Source: an uncultured Pseudomonadota bacterium (GTDB taxonomy: Bacteria; Pseudomonadota; Gammaproteobacteria; Burkholderiales; Eutrophovitaceae). From it: a DNA stretch of 36,662 nt. Position 1 is the stretch's first letter; each line of letters begins with the position of its first letter. Below the pieces are notes generated by a model. The model was not told the DNA's origin. It saw nothing but the letters and a program-made list of their open reading frames with translations, and made no database searches. Location of the stretch: NCBI GenBank assembly GCA_913057675.1, contig CAJXOL010000010.1:1-36662 (forward strand). The letters run 5' to 3'. The position numbers were made by a program, and so were the translations under genes. Shown piece by piece: positions 27,017-35,477 of this stretch.

Positions 27017-28087
27017 ATGCGACAGCTGATTGAATCGAAGGCAAAGGACTTGGGGTATGCGCTTGATAGGGCGCAGATTGAGACAGTAAATCAGTTCGCG
27101 CAGTTGGCCGTGGATCTTGAGCAGTTATCAGTTAAGAAAAATTTTATAGCACGACTGTTGTACAAATCGAGTCTCCCAAAAGGTATGTATATATGGGGGG
27201 GGGTTGGTCGTGGCAAAACTTTCCTGATGGACCTCTTTTATGAAAACATCCAAGTCAATAAAAAAAAGAGAATTCACTTTCATCGATTCATGCAAGAGAT
27301 ACATCACAGCCTGAAAGATCTGCAAGGTCGACAGAACCCTCTTCAAGTTATCGGGAAAGATATTGCATCCAAAACGAAATTGTTATGTCTTGATGAGTTT
27401 CATATTTCAGATATTGGCGATGCGATGATCATGAGGAATTTACTCGAGTCACTTTTTAATGAAGAAGTCGTGATCGTTACCACCGCTAATTGGAAGCCTG
27501 ATAGGCTCTATGAACATGGGCTTCAGAGAGTACAGTTTTTACCCACTATTGATTTGATTGAAGCAAAGATGCACGTTGTTAATCTTGATGCTGGTGAAGA
27601 TTATCGCTTGGCTTTTCTTGAGAAGGCGGGGGTCTATTTTCTTGGGAGTCAAAAGGAGGTTGAATCCGCAGTGATGGATTTGTTCCTTTCGTTTTCCAAA
27701 GCAAACAAAGAGTCAGAGTTTATCAAGTTACAAAATAGATCCGTTGCCACTAAGAGGATTTCAAAGGAGGTGATTTGGTTTGATTTTGATGCAATCTGTG
27801 ACGGGCCAAGAGGGAAAGACGACTATATTGAGTTAGCCAAACAATTTCACACGGTTTTTATTAGTCAAGTCCCTAATTTTGATAAAGATAAAGATAATGC
27901 GCGGAGACGGTTTACTTGGCTCGTAGATGAGTTCTACGATCGACGAGTAAACTTGGTGCTTGATTCGAAAGTAGCTTTAACGTCTTTATTTGCAGATGCG
28001 TTAGGTGGGACTGAAAAGGATCGTACTGAATCGCGTTTGATCGAGATGCAGACCAGGCGTTATCTTGGGGAAGCTCATCTACCGTAA
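27017..28087 (+). CDS. zapE: Cell division protein ZapE / AFG1-like ATPase
   Basis: 356-aa P-loop ATPase of the AFG1/LACE1 family. Walker A is GGVGRGKTFLMD (residues 61-72) and Walker B is KLLCLDEFHISDIGDAMI (about 121-138). A sensor region VIVTTANWKPDRLYEHGLQR and the end segment RRFTWLVDEFYDRRVNLVLDS complete the family pattern. In E. coli ZapE acts on FtsZ at the divisome; the mitochondrial relative works in respiratory-complex quality control. GGAG precedes the ATG by 5 nt. Its place after lpd is usual in betaproteobacteria. A run of nine G (27195-27203) encodes the start of Walker A. Confidence 0.94.
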   Translation: MRQLIESKAKDLGYALDRAQIETVNQFAQLAVDLEQLSVKKNFIARLLYKSSLPKGMYIWGGVGRGKTFLMDLFYENIQVNKKKRIHFHRFMQEIHHSLKDLQGRQNPLQVIGKDIASKTKLLCLDEFHISDIGDAMIMRNLLESLFNEEVVIVTTANWKPDRLYEHGLQRVQFLPTIDLIEAKMHVVNLDAGEDYRLAFLEKAGVYFLGSQKEVESAVMDLFLSFSKANKESEFIKLQNRSVATKRISKEVIWFDFDAICDGPRGKDDYIELAKQFHTVFISQVPNFDKDKDNARRRFTWLVDEFYDRRVNLVLDSKVALTSLFADALGGTEKDRTESRLIEMQTRRYLGEAHLP

Positions 28088-28187
28088 AAAATGGAAAGTT
28101 TGCTGACTCTTGAAAATTATTCTGGTGCCAGTCGTAAAAGGGAATTTTGTTGGCTCTATTTGATGGAAGGCCAAAAAAATTATCTTG

Positions 28188-28273
28188 TAGAATAGGTACT
28201 TAAAAAGTAGGCTCAAACAAAACTCAAAGGTTCAAAAACAAGGCTGGGATCCCGAAAAACTGGACTGACCTTG
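28188..28273 (+). promoter_or_regulatory. Shared 86-nt leader element, acuI copy, with -10 box
   Basis: Second copy of the element found upstream of mdh, same orientation relative to the gene, 77 of 86 bases identical and no gaps. It opens with TAGAAT (28188-28193), equivalent to the mdh -10, and ends with CCTTG, which can pair with CAAGG at 28239-28243. The ATG of acuI is 44 nt further. At the position of the mdh -35 this copy has only TGGAAG (28164-28169), so this promoter looks weaker and might need an activator. The rest of the 230-nt gap (28088-28187 and 28274-28317) shows no other feature except the Shine-Dalgarno of acuI. Confidence 0.8.
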
Positions 28274-28317
28274 CAAGCATTGAATGAAAACCAGAAAACT
28301 TAGAAAAGGAGATTTTT

Positions 28318-29310
28318 ATGACTCAATTTAAAGCATTTTTAATTGAAGAGGCAGAGGAAGGCGTCACAAGTGGTTATAAAGACTTAGAGATCACTGATTT
28401 GGATCCAGGTGAGGTTCTCATTAAAACTGCTTACTCCTCTGTGAACTTTAAAGATGCACTTGCTGCAACTGGTGCAGGAAAGATTATTCGCAGATTTCCA
28501 TGCGTTGGAGGAATTGATTTGTCGGGTGTAGTTGTCGAATCATCATCAGAGGATTTCAAAGTGGGTCAAGAAGTCATAGCGACTAGCTATGACATTGGGG
28601 TGGCTCATCATGGAGGTTATGCTGAGTATTGTCGTATACCGGCTAAGTGGGTTGTTCCGATGCCCAAAGGGCTCGACCTTTTTAGTTCAATGGCACTTGG
28701 AACAGCGGGATTTACCGCTGGACTTGCTGTTGAGCGGATGGAACACAACGGTCTCAATCCAAATGCTGGTCCAGTTGTCGTAAATGGAGCAACTGGTGGT
28801 GTTGGTGGGATTGCAATAGATATACTTGCAGCCTTGGGCTATAACGTGACCGCTATGACTGGGAAGCCTGAGCAAGAGGCATATTTAAAAGATCTTGGCG
28901 CAACTGAGATTTTAGATACTGCATCGATTGATTTGACAAAAATTAGACCTTTAGGGCGTGAGACCTGGGCAGGTGCTGTGGACAATCTTGGTGGGGATAT
29001 TTTGTCTTGGATGGCGAGCACTGTTAAAGTTGGGGGCGCAATCGCTTCGATCGGATTGGCCGCAAGTTTTAAATTTAATACGACTGTTATGCCGTTTATC
29101 TTAAGAGGTGTAACTCTGGCAGGGATTGATTCAGTGAATGCTGAAATGGAGATTCGACGGAAAGTTTGGGAGAGACTTGCGACAGATATGAAGCCAAGAA
29201 ATCTTGAGAAAATCGTTACTGTTGTTTCATTTGAGGATCTGCCATCGACATTCGAATTGGTCATGCAAGCTAAGATGCGAGGACGCTCGGTCGTCAAAAT
29301 TTCAGATTGA
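28318..29310 (+). CDS. acuI: Acryloyl-CoA reductase, AcuI/YhdH family
   Basis: 330-aa zinc-free medium-chain reductase. The YhdH/AcuI signature is clear: TAYSSVNFKDALAATGAGKIIRRFPCVGGIDLSG (residues 37-70), then VVNGATGGVGGIAIDILAALGYNVTAMTG for NADPH binding (about 154-182). The end is typical (LRGVTLAGIDSVNAE, MRGRSVVKISD). AcuI reduces acryloyl-CoA to propionyl-CoA, as in acrylate, DMSP or 3-hydroxypropionate use, and also lowers acryloyl-CoA toxicity. A strong AAGGAG lies 5-6 nt before the ATG. The prpE-like gene follows by 24 nt. A looser annotation as a quinone oxidoreductase would also be seen in databases. Confidence 0.9.
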   Translation: MTQFKAFLIEEAEEGVTSGYKDLEITDLDPGEVLIKTAYSSVNFKDALAATGAGKIIRRFPCVGGIDLSGVVVESSSEDFKVGQEVIATSYDIGVAHHGGYAEYCRIPAKWVVPMPKGLDLFSSMALGTAGFTAGLAVERMEHNGLNPNAGPVVVNGATGGVGGIAIDILAALGYNVTAMTGKPEQEAYLKDLGATEILDTASIDLTKIRPLGRETWAGAVDNLGGDILSWMASTVKVGGAIASIGLAASFKFNTTVMPFILRGVTLAGIDSVNAEMEIRRKVWERLATDMKPRNLEKIVTVVSFEDLPSTFELVMQAKMRGRSVVKISD

Positions 29311-29334
29311 TCTATAACGTTTGCTAAGGGGCGG

Positions 29335-31236
29335 GTGGTGTCTAAAAAAATAAAAGAATTTCATCAAAAATCGATTAAGCAAACCGATGAATTTTGGGCT
29401 GAGCAAGCCAAGTTGATCCATTGGGACAGTGCATTTGATCAGGTACTTGATTATTCGAAACCGCCATTCGCTAAGTGGTTTTTGAACGGAAAGACCAACA
29501 TTTGTTTCAATGCGGTGGATCGGCATTTAGATGATAGACCAGATCAAGATGCGATTATTTATGTCTCTACTGAAACGAACTCAGAGTGTGCGATTAGCTA
29601 TCGAGAATTGCATCAAGAGGTAAATCAGTTTGCTGCCCTTCTTAGGAAACAAGGAGTAACCAAAGGCGACAGAGTTTTAATCTATATGCCGATGATTCCT
29701 GAGGCTGTTTATGCGATGCTGGCATGCGTTCGCATCGGAGCCGTTCATTCAGTTGTGTTTGGAGGTTTTGCCCCGTCCAGTCTGGCTCAGAGGGTGGATG
29801 ATTGTTCGCCAAAAGTTATGGTAACTGCTGATGCTGGGATGAGGGGAGGACGTATTATCCCCTACAAGGGATTGGTCGACGAGGCTTTAGACTTGACTCA
29901 AAAACCACCAAAGCACGTAATTTTAGTCAACCGAGGTTTGGTGGATAAACTTGATTGGAATGTAGAGAGAGATCTTGATTACCGAGAGGCTATTAAGTCA
30001 CTCGATTGTAAGGCTGTTGAGGTTGAATGGCTTGAGTCCAACGAGCCGAGTTATATCCTGTACACATCAGGTACGACGGGTAAACCCAAGGGAGTGCAGC
30101 GCGACACTGGTGGCTATGCAGTGGCTTTGGCCGCTTCCATGCGTCATATATACGACGCAAAAGCTGGTGACACGATATTTACAACTTCAGACATTGGCTG
30201 GGTAGTTGGTCATTCCTATATCGTTTATGCCCCACTCATTATGGGAATGACAACTGTCCTGTACGAGGGATTGCCAACGACGCCTGATCCAGGAATATGG
30301 TGGAGTCTCATTGAAAAACACAAAGTGAATGTGATGTTCTCTTCGCCAACGGCTATTCGGGTATTGAAAAAACAGGACCAAAAATATATCGATAAATTTG
30401 ATCTGAGCGCATTAAAACATTTGTTTTTAGCAGGGGAGCCACTGGATGAGTCGACGCATCGTTGGATATCTGACGCTATTGGAAAACCTGTGCACGATCA
30501 TTTTTGGCAAACTGAAACTGGGTGGCCTGTGTTAACACCAATGCCTGGAGTCGAATCAACTCCCGTTAAGTATGGAAGCCCTTCTTTTCCTGCATACGGG
30601 TATAACCTTAAGGTGCTGCGTGAGTCGGATGCTTCTGAGGCGGATGCAAATGAAAAAGGTCTTGTATCGATTCTTCCTCCGCTACCGCCTGGGTGTATGA
30701 GCACTATATGGGGAGATGATGAGCGCTTTGTGAGTACCTATTTCTCAGCATTCGAGTCCACACTGGTTTATTCAACTTTTGACTGGGGAATTAGGGATGG
30801 AGATGGATACCATTTCATCCTGGGCCGCACTGATGATGTGATTAATGTTGCAGGACATCGATTGGGTACCCGAGAGATTGAAGAGGCGATTCAAAATCAC
30901 GAAAACGTCGCAGAAGTTGCTGTTGTGGGTGTTCAGGATGCCGTTAAGGGACAAATGCCTATTGCGTTTGTTGTTCGTAAAACTCAGGTTGATAATGATA
31001 ATTTGCCTCACAATGAGACGGAACAGAAAGAAATCATGAAGAAAGTGGATCAGTCTCTTGGTGCGATCGCTAGGCCGAGAACTGTTTATTTCGTCTCTAT
31101 GCTACCTAAAACGCGTTCTGGAAAGCTACTAAGACGAAGCATTCAAGCTATAGCTGAAAATAGAGATCCAGGTGATTTGACTACTTTAGAAGATCCAGCT
31201 GCGATCGAGGAAATTATCAAAGTGACTCGAGCCTAA
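29335..31236 (+). CDS. prpE: Propionate--CoA ligase (PrpE-like acyl-CoA synthetase)
   Basis: 633-aa AMP-forming acyl-CoA synthetase. The P-loop-like YILYTSGTTGKPKGVQRDTGGYAVAL lies near residue 240. Further motifs are TTSDIGWVVGHSYIVYAPL, MFSSPTAIRVLKKQD, FLAGEPLDE, HDHFWQTETGWP, LGRTDDVINVAGHRLGTREIEE and the catalytic Lys in PKTRSGKLLRRSI (about K597). The start FHQKSIKQTDEFWAEQAKLIHWDSAFDQVLDYS and SSPTAIRVLKKQD are the PrpE form rather than Acs. It would activate propionate, and by analogy with marine bacteria also acrylate. Two GTG codons stand in tandem; the second (29338) has better spacing from AAGGGG. It is co-transcribed with acuI. Confidence 0.9.
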   Translation: MVSKKIKEFHQKSIKQTDEFWAEQAKLIHWDSAFDQVLDYSKPPFAKWFLNGKTNICFNAVDRHLDDRPDQDAIIYVSTETNSECAISYRELHQEVNQFAALLRKQGVTKGDRVLIYMPMIPEAVYAMLACVRIGAVHSVVFGGFAPSSLAQRVDDCSPKVMVTADAGMRGGRIIPYKGLVDEALDLTQKPPKHVILVNRGLVDKLDWNVERDLDYREAIKSLDCKAVEVEWLESNEPSYILYTSGTTGKPKGVQRDTGGYAVALAASMRHIYDAKAGDTIFTTSDIGWVVGHSYIVYAPLIMGMTTVLYEGLPTTPDPGIWWSLIEKHKVNVMFSSPTAIRVLKKQDQKYIDKFDLSALKHLFLAGEPLDESTHRWISDAIGKPVHDHFWQTETGWPVLTPMPGVESTPVKYGSPSFPAYGYNLKVLRESDASEADANEKGLVSILPPLPPGCMSTIWGDDERFVSTYFSAFESTLVYSTFDWGIRDGDGYHFILGRTDDVINVAGHRLGTREIEEAIQNHENVAEVAVVGVQDAVKGQMPIAFVVRKTQVDNDNLPHNETEQKEIMKKVDQSLGAIARPRTVYFVSMLPKTRSGKLLRRSIQAIAENRDPGDLTTLEDPAAIEEIIKVTRA

Positions 31237-31281
31237 TAGCTTGATCACAATGAAACGGGATTATTTTCATTGAATAGATTC

Positions 31282-31620
31282 ATGCAATTGTTGCTTTGGA
31301 TAAATGGATTATCCATATTGGGCTATCTCTCTCTTTACCTGGGAGTGATTTATCTCGATATAAAAATATTTCCGAACTGGGAGGTGTTATCAACTCCTCC
31401 GGGCGTGGTTATAGATATGATTCATTCTTCATCCGACAAAACTGGATTGAAAGAGATGACAATTTTGCTCCACGAGCATCTGGTGGATCAAACCTTGGTT
31501 GTTAATGAATTGATTGATACAGCTATTTTCTGGATGCGAACACATTTTTTTATCGCGTTATGGTTGTTCGTGGTTAACTTGTTTTTGCTGTTTAAGGCTC
31601 GGGCTAAACCCGATTTATGA
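31282..31620 (+). CDS. Small membrane protein of unknown function, coupled to M23 peptidase
   Basis: I do not recognise this protein of about 112 aa. It has two membrane segments, near the N-terminus (LLLWINGLSILGYLSLYLGVIYL) and the C-terminus (FFIALWLFVVNLFLLF). About 60 polar residues between them (HSSSDKTGLKEMTILLHEHLVDQ) would lie on one side of the membrane. A TTG start at 31270 would add four residues; neither start has a good ribosome site. The stop overlaps the next start as ATGA, so translation with the M23 peptidase gene is coupled and a joint role at the envelope is likely. That is inference. Confidence 0.65.
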   Translation: MQLLLWINGLSILGYLSLYLGVIYLDIKIFPNWEVLSTPPGVVIDMIHSSSDKTGLKEMTILLHEHLVDQTLVVNELIDTAIFWMRTHFFIALWLFVVNLFLLFKARAKPDL

Positions 31621-32489
31621 CTAAAAAAATCTTTACATTGAATTCGCCAAGTTATGTGTTGCGCATAAAAAATAGTATTTTTTGTGTTGTCATGGGTGCG
31701 GTGCTTTGTCTCATATGTCTAGCTGGTGAGGCTAGAGAACTTCCCGCTCACAAGCCTGCTGCAGGTGGAGTGGCAATCTTTGATCTGGGTCCATATGCCA
31801 CTGAACCGACTGTTTTATATCAAGGTAATGCGGTAGCCACAGTAAAAATTGATGATCATTGGTTCGCAGTTGTTGGCATTCCATTGTCTGCAGAGGTTGG
31901 CGCCGAGATTGTTGTTGTGGTTAAAGTCGATGATTGGATTTCTTTCTCTTATGTCGAGCGTGTCTTAGAGAATAGTTATGGTGAAGAAAAATTAGAAGTC
32001 GCCAGTAAGCACGTTACTTTGTCGCCGAGTAACCTCGAGAGACATCAAACTGAAAAGACGCGTATTGACTCAGTGAAACGCACGTTTACCGACAAAAAAC
32101 CAATTAGTTTCAAATTACGTATACCCGTTGAAGGTCGTGCTTCATCTACTTTTGGTTATCGACGCATATATAACGGTGAGTCCAGATCGCCACACAGTGG
32201 TATGGATATCGCTGCGCCAAAGGGGACTGCCGTTTTTGCAGCCGGTCCTGGCTTGATCGTTGATGTGGGTGAATATTTTTTTTCCGGGAAAATGATCACG
32301 ATCGATCATGGGAGTGGTTTTCTAACGCTGTATGCGCATTTGAGTGACGCAGATATCTCGATTGGTGACATTGTTTCTCATACCTCTTTAATCGGTCGCG
32401 TGGGAGCGTCTGGCCGGGTAACTGGTCCACACCTTCACTTTGGAGTGCTTTTAAATGGAGTATCCGTTAACCCTGATTTATTTTTGTAG
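31617..32489 (+). CDS. M23 family metallopeptidase (LytM-type)
   Basis: 290-aa exported peptidoglycan endopeptidase. A long basic start and hydrophobic stretch (IFCVVMGAVLCLICLAGEA) act as signal peptide or membrane anchor. An N-terminal beta domain (about 50-125; GGVAIFDLG, VDDHWFAVVGIPL) is followed by the LytM domain, about 175-290. Zinc ligands are visible: His and Asp in SPHSGMDIAAPKGT and the HxH in GPHLHFGVLLNG; a further His lies in LYAHLSD. The active site looks complete, so it is probably a hydrolase rather than an EnvC/NlpD-type activator. It overlaps the small membrane protein gene and converges on the MFS gene across 31 nt. Confidence 0.9.
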   Translation: MTKKIFTLNSPSYVLRIKNSIFCVVMGAVLCLICLAGEARELPAHKPAAGGVAIFDLGPYATEPTVLYQGNAVATVKIDDHWFAVVGIPLSAEVGAEIVVVVKVDDWISFSYVERVLENSYGEEKLEVASKHVTLSPSNLERHQTEKTRIDSVKRTFTDKKPISFKLRIPVEGRASSTFGYRRIYNGESRSPHSGMDIAAPKGTAVFAAGPGLIVDVGEYFFSGKMITIDHGSGFLTLYAHLSDADISIGDIVSHTSLIGRVGASGRVTGPHLHFGVLLNGVSVNPDLFL

Positions 32490-32520
32490 GGATGGAAGTT
32501 GTTTTGATGTAATTTTTTTG

Positions 32521-34041
32521 CTAGATCTTGGTGTGATTTGAACGGTAGATAACACTCAAAATAAGCGCGGCAACGCCTACCCAGGTGTAAAGTTGAAATG
32601 CATTGAGGTACCCACCCATGAAAGATTGGATAGTGATTTCCTCACTGATCTTGGCTAAAGATTCTATCGATGTCGCATTCCAATGTTGTGAAATCTGTGG
32701 GTCGTTAAAGGCTTGATTCATCGGATTAACAATTTGACTAAGCCCTGCATAATTCTCGGCACTAGATCGCAGCAATATCAATATACTTAATGATAGAAAC
32801 AGGCTGCTACCAAAATTTCTCATCATGTTAAATAAAGCTGAGCCTTGTACTGTTAATCGGCTGCTTAGTGTCGCAAACGCTAACACAGTCATGGGTGTGT
32901 ACGCTAAACCAAAACCAAAACCTTGAACAAAATTAGTCCATAGCACGTCAAACTCTGTCATGTTGATATTGAGATTAGACATAGCCCAACCCGCCCATAT
33001 TTGAAGTGCCATACCTGTTATTAATGCCATTTTCGCATTGAATTTTGTGAACTGAACAACAATAAAAAAACTGGCTAAATTCCCAAAGCCACGAGCGGAT
33101 AGCAGAAGTCCCGCTGTCGCATCGGGATAGCCACGTAAGTCTTGAAGAAGCATGGGAAACAGCGTAATGGGAGTAAAGCTAAGTGCCCCCATAAGTAGCA
33201 TCGTAAAAAGTCCTACCGTGAAATTCCAATCGCCAAATATATTACGCTCGAAAAGAGGGTTTTTTGAATACATCGTGTTGTATATAAAAAACAGAACTGC
33301 AATAAGGCACATGAATAATTCAGCAGAAATTTCAAAAGAATCAAACCAATCTAGCCGATGGCCTCTATCTAGCAATAATTGTGCGGATCCAATGGCGACT
33401 GCGAGACTAAGGAATCCCATCCAACCAAATTTTCCAGATGTACCTCTTTGCTGATTACCTAATGCGAACACCGCGATGATTATGGATAGTACAGCGATGG
33501 GGACAAGAAACAGAAAAGTCCATCTCCATCCTAGTGCTTCACCTACGACTCCGCCTAGTATTGGTCCCAATACTGGCCCCATTGTGCCTCCAATACCCCA
33601 AAGCATTAGCGCCACCGCATGTAAACGCTTAGGAAATGTGGCGAGCAGCATACCTTGACCTAATGGCATTAGAGGTGCGCCAAATATGCCCTGAGCAGTT
33701 CTTGCTACTAATAAAGTTTCTAAATTTGTTGCCATCCCACAAGCGATTGATGAAAGTGTGAAGCCAATCAACGTTCCAACCATAAGTCGACGCCAGCCTA
33801 GACGTCCGGCCAACCATCCTGTAATGGGCATGGTGACGGCTGAACCCACTAAAAATAGGGTCATTGTCCAAGCAGCTTGATCCTGGTTAACGGAGAGGGC
33901 TCCTTGGATGTGAGGCAATACTATTGTGGCCGATGTGATAGCCATTCCATACATTAACGTGACGATTTGTACGTTTATCAGTAAAAGCCAACGTCGCGCA
34001 GGCACAATACTTTTATCTTCTTGTAATGCCTGGGGGGTCAT
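32521..34041 (-). CDS. DHA2-family MFS multidrug transporter (EmrB/QacA type)
   Basis: 506-aa inner-membrane transporter with about 14 membrane segments, the DHA2 layout. The first loop has the MFS motif A (TGWLAGRLGWRRLMVGT). The antiporter motif C region is LWGIGGTMGPVLGPILGGVVGEALGWRWTFLFLVP. Starts with ARRWLLLINVQIVTLMYGMAITSATIVLPHIQGAL, like EmrB. EmrB usually works with a membrane fusion protein EmrA, but none is encoded next to it here, so it may act alone or with a distant partner. The substrate is unknown. No ribosome site is obvious before the ATG. It diverges from the rpsF operon. Confidence 0.9.
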   Translation of the reverse strand: MTPQALQEDKSIVPARRWLLLINVQIVTLMYGMAITSATIVLPHIQGALSVNQDQAAWTMTLFLVGSAVTMPITGWLAGRLGWRRLMVGTLIGFTLSSIACGMATNLETLLVARTAQGIFGAPLMPLGQGMLLATFPKRLHAVALMLWGIGGTMGPVLGPILGGVVGEALGWRWTFLFLVPIAVLSIIIAVFALGNQQRGTSGKFGWMGFLSLAVAIGSAQLLLDRGHRLDWFDSFEISAELFMCLIAVLFFIYNTMYSKNPLFERNIFGDWNFTVGLFTMLLMGALSFTPITLFPMLLQDLRGYPDATAGLLLSARGFGNLASFFIVVQFTKFNAKMALITGMALQIWAGWAMSNLNINMTEFDVLWTNFVQGFGFGLAYTPMTVLAFATLSSRLTVQGSALFNMMRNFGSSLFLSLSILILLRSSAENYAGLSQIVNPMNQAFNDPQISQHWNATSIESLAKISEEITIQSFMGGYLNAFQLYTWVGVAALILSVIYRSNHTKI

Positions 34042-34232
34042 CGCGTTAAAACTGATTTGTTAATTGGGTAAGTATTTTTTTTGGGTAACGCCTCAGGACT
34101 ATAACAACAATCACGACGTTTTATAAATTAAGCTAAAAAAGATTAGTCCTACACAATGACTGTAAAGATCAGAGCTAGGCGCTCTCATGTTTGAATTAGA
34201 GATAACATATTGTTCTCATTAACTTTTAGTAT

Positions 34233-34261
34233 TTGTGCGCGCCTGTAAAAGAGAGTATACT
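34233..34261 (+). promoter_or_regulatory. Sigma70-type promoter of the rpsF operon
   Basis: TTGTGC (34233-34238), a 17-nt spacer and TATACT (34256-34261) form a good sigma70 promoter. Transcription would start near 34268, giving a leader of about 80 nt before rpsF. It lies in the 307-nt space between the divergent MFS and rpsF genes; the MFS-side part (34042-34232) shows no other clear feature. Confidence 0.7.
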
Positions 34262-34272
34262 TCGCATCCCTT

Positions 34273-34325
34273 GCTCCACTAAAAACCGCATTTTTAGGGG
34301 GCTTTTAAGACGCTTATGAAGCGTC
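34273..34325 (+). promoter_or_regulatory. rpsF leader hairpins, candidate S6:S18 autoregulatory site or attenuator
   Basis: Two hairpins fit in the leader. The first pairs GCTCC-CTAAAAA (34273-34285, one bulged A) with TTTTTAG-GGGGC (34291-34302); its loop is CCGCA and TTTT follows. The second is GACGCTT/AAGCGTC (34309-34325) with an ATG loop. Known rpsF leaders in many bacteria bind the S6:S18 complex through a CCG triplet in an unpaired region, so the CCG loop here is suggestive. The first hairpin could also act as an attenuator. Confidence 0.45.
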
Positions 34326-34348
34326 GGTTAACCATAAGGAGACAATTA

Positions 34349-34867
<519 letters not shown>

Positions 34868-34877
34868 AGAACATTTC

Positions 34878-35174
34878 GTGTCGACGAATGAAGTTAATAT
34901 ATTCGCGACGATTACCGTTAAAGAGGTTTTGCGATATTCTCCATCTGGAATGCCGGTTCTTAAATTTTCGATAGAACATGTTAGCGAACAGATGGAAGCT
35001 AAAAACCAAAGGCGGGTCATTTTGAACCTTGATTGTATTGTGTTAGGCGATAAGGCAGTTGAATTGGATCGAATTGAAGTAGGGCAGGAGCTATCTCTTT
35101 GTGGGTTTTTGATGAACAAGGGATTTCGATCAAAATGGACTGTGTTTAACGTGCAAGGGTTCAATAAGAATTAA
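34878..35174 (+). CDS. priB: Primosomal replication protein N
   Basis: 98-aa single-stranded DNA-binding OB-fold protein of the PriB family, which links PriA to DnaT/DnaB at restarting forks. The matching stretch is [36 protein letters not shown] then [16 protein letters not shown] and [15 protein letters not shown]. The start is most likely the GTG at 34878, ten nt after the rpsF stop. An upstream ATG at 34809 would overlap rpsF in another frame and add residues unlike PriB. Its place between rpsF and rpsR is the usual one in beta- and gammaproteobacteria. Confidence 0.9.
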   Translation: MSTNEVNIFATITVKEVLRYSPSGMPVLKFSIEHVSEQMEAKNQRRVILNLDCIVLGDKAVELDRIEVGQELSLCGFLMNKGFRSKWTVFNVQGFNKN

Positions 35175-35197
35175 TTCTTGAGATATTGGAGGTTGTA

Positions 35198-35458
35198 ATG
35201 GCATTTAAGAAAAAAAATGATAAACGTAAACCAAGTCGTCCTTTATTCAAACGGCGTAAGTTTTGTCGTTTTACTGCTGAGAAAATAGAATGGGTAGATT
35301 ATAAAAATACGGATATCTTGAAAGACTTTGTGTCCGAGAATGGGAAAATAATTCCTGCTCGTATTACTGGGACGCGTTCCCGTTTTCAAAGACAGTTGTC
35401 AGTAGCAATTAAGAGGGCAAGATTTCTTGCTCTTTTACCCTACTCAGACGCCCATTAA
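35198..35458 (+). CDS. rpsR: 30S ribosomal protein S18
   Basis: 86-aa S18, partner of S6 in the small-subunit platform. The ATG at 35198 follows a strong GGAGG with 5 nt spacing; an upstream in-frame start at 35186 would include the ribosome site. Typical sequences are [41 protein letters not shown] and the conserved end [23 protein letters not shown]. The beginning is lysine-rich. A 23-nt gap follows priB. Confidence 0.97.
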   Translation: MAFKKKNDKRKPSRPLFKRRKFCRFTAEKIEWVDYKNTDILKDFVSENGKIIPARITGTRSRFQRQLSVAIKRARFLALLPYSDAH

Positions 35459-35477
35459 TTTTTGACGGAACAGACCA

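Noticed and set aside
28160-28165. TTGATG as the -35 of the acuI promoter
   Set aside because: It is 22 nt from the TAGAAT box, too far for sigma70.
28148-28180. Hairpin TTGGCT/GGCCAA as a terminator of zapE
   Set aside because: The stem is short and is followed by A-rich rather than T-rich sequence; not a convincing terminator.
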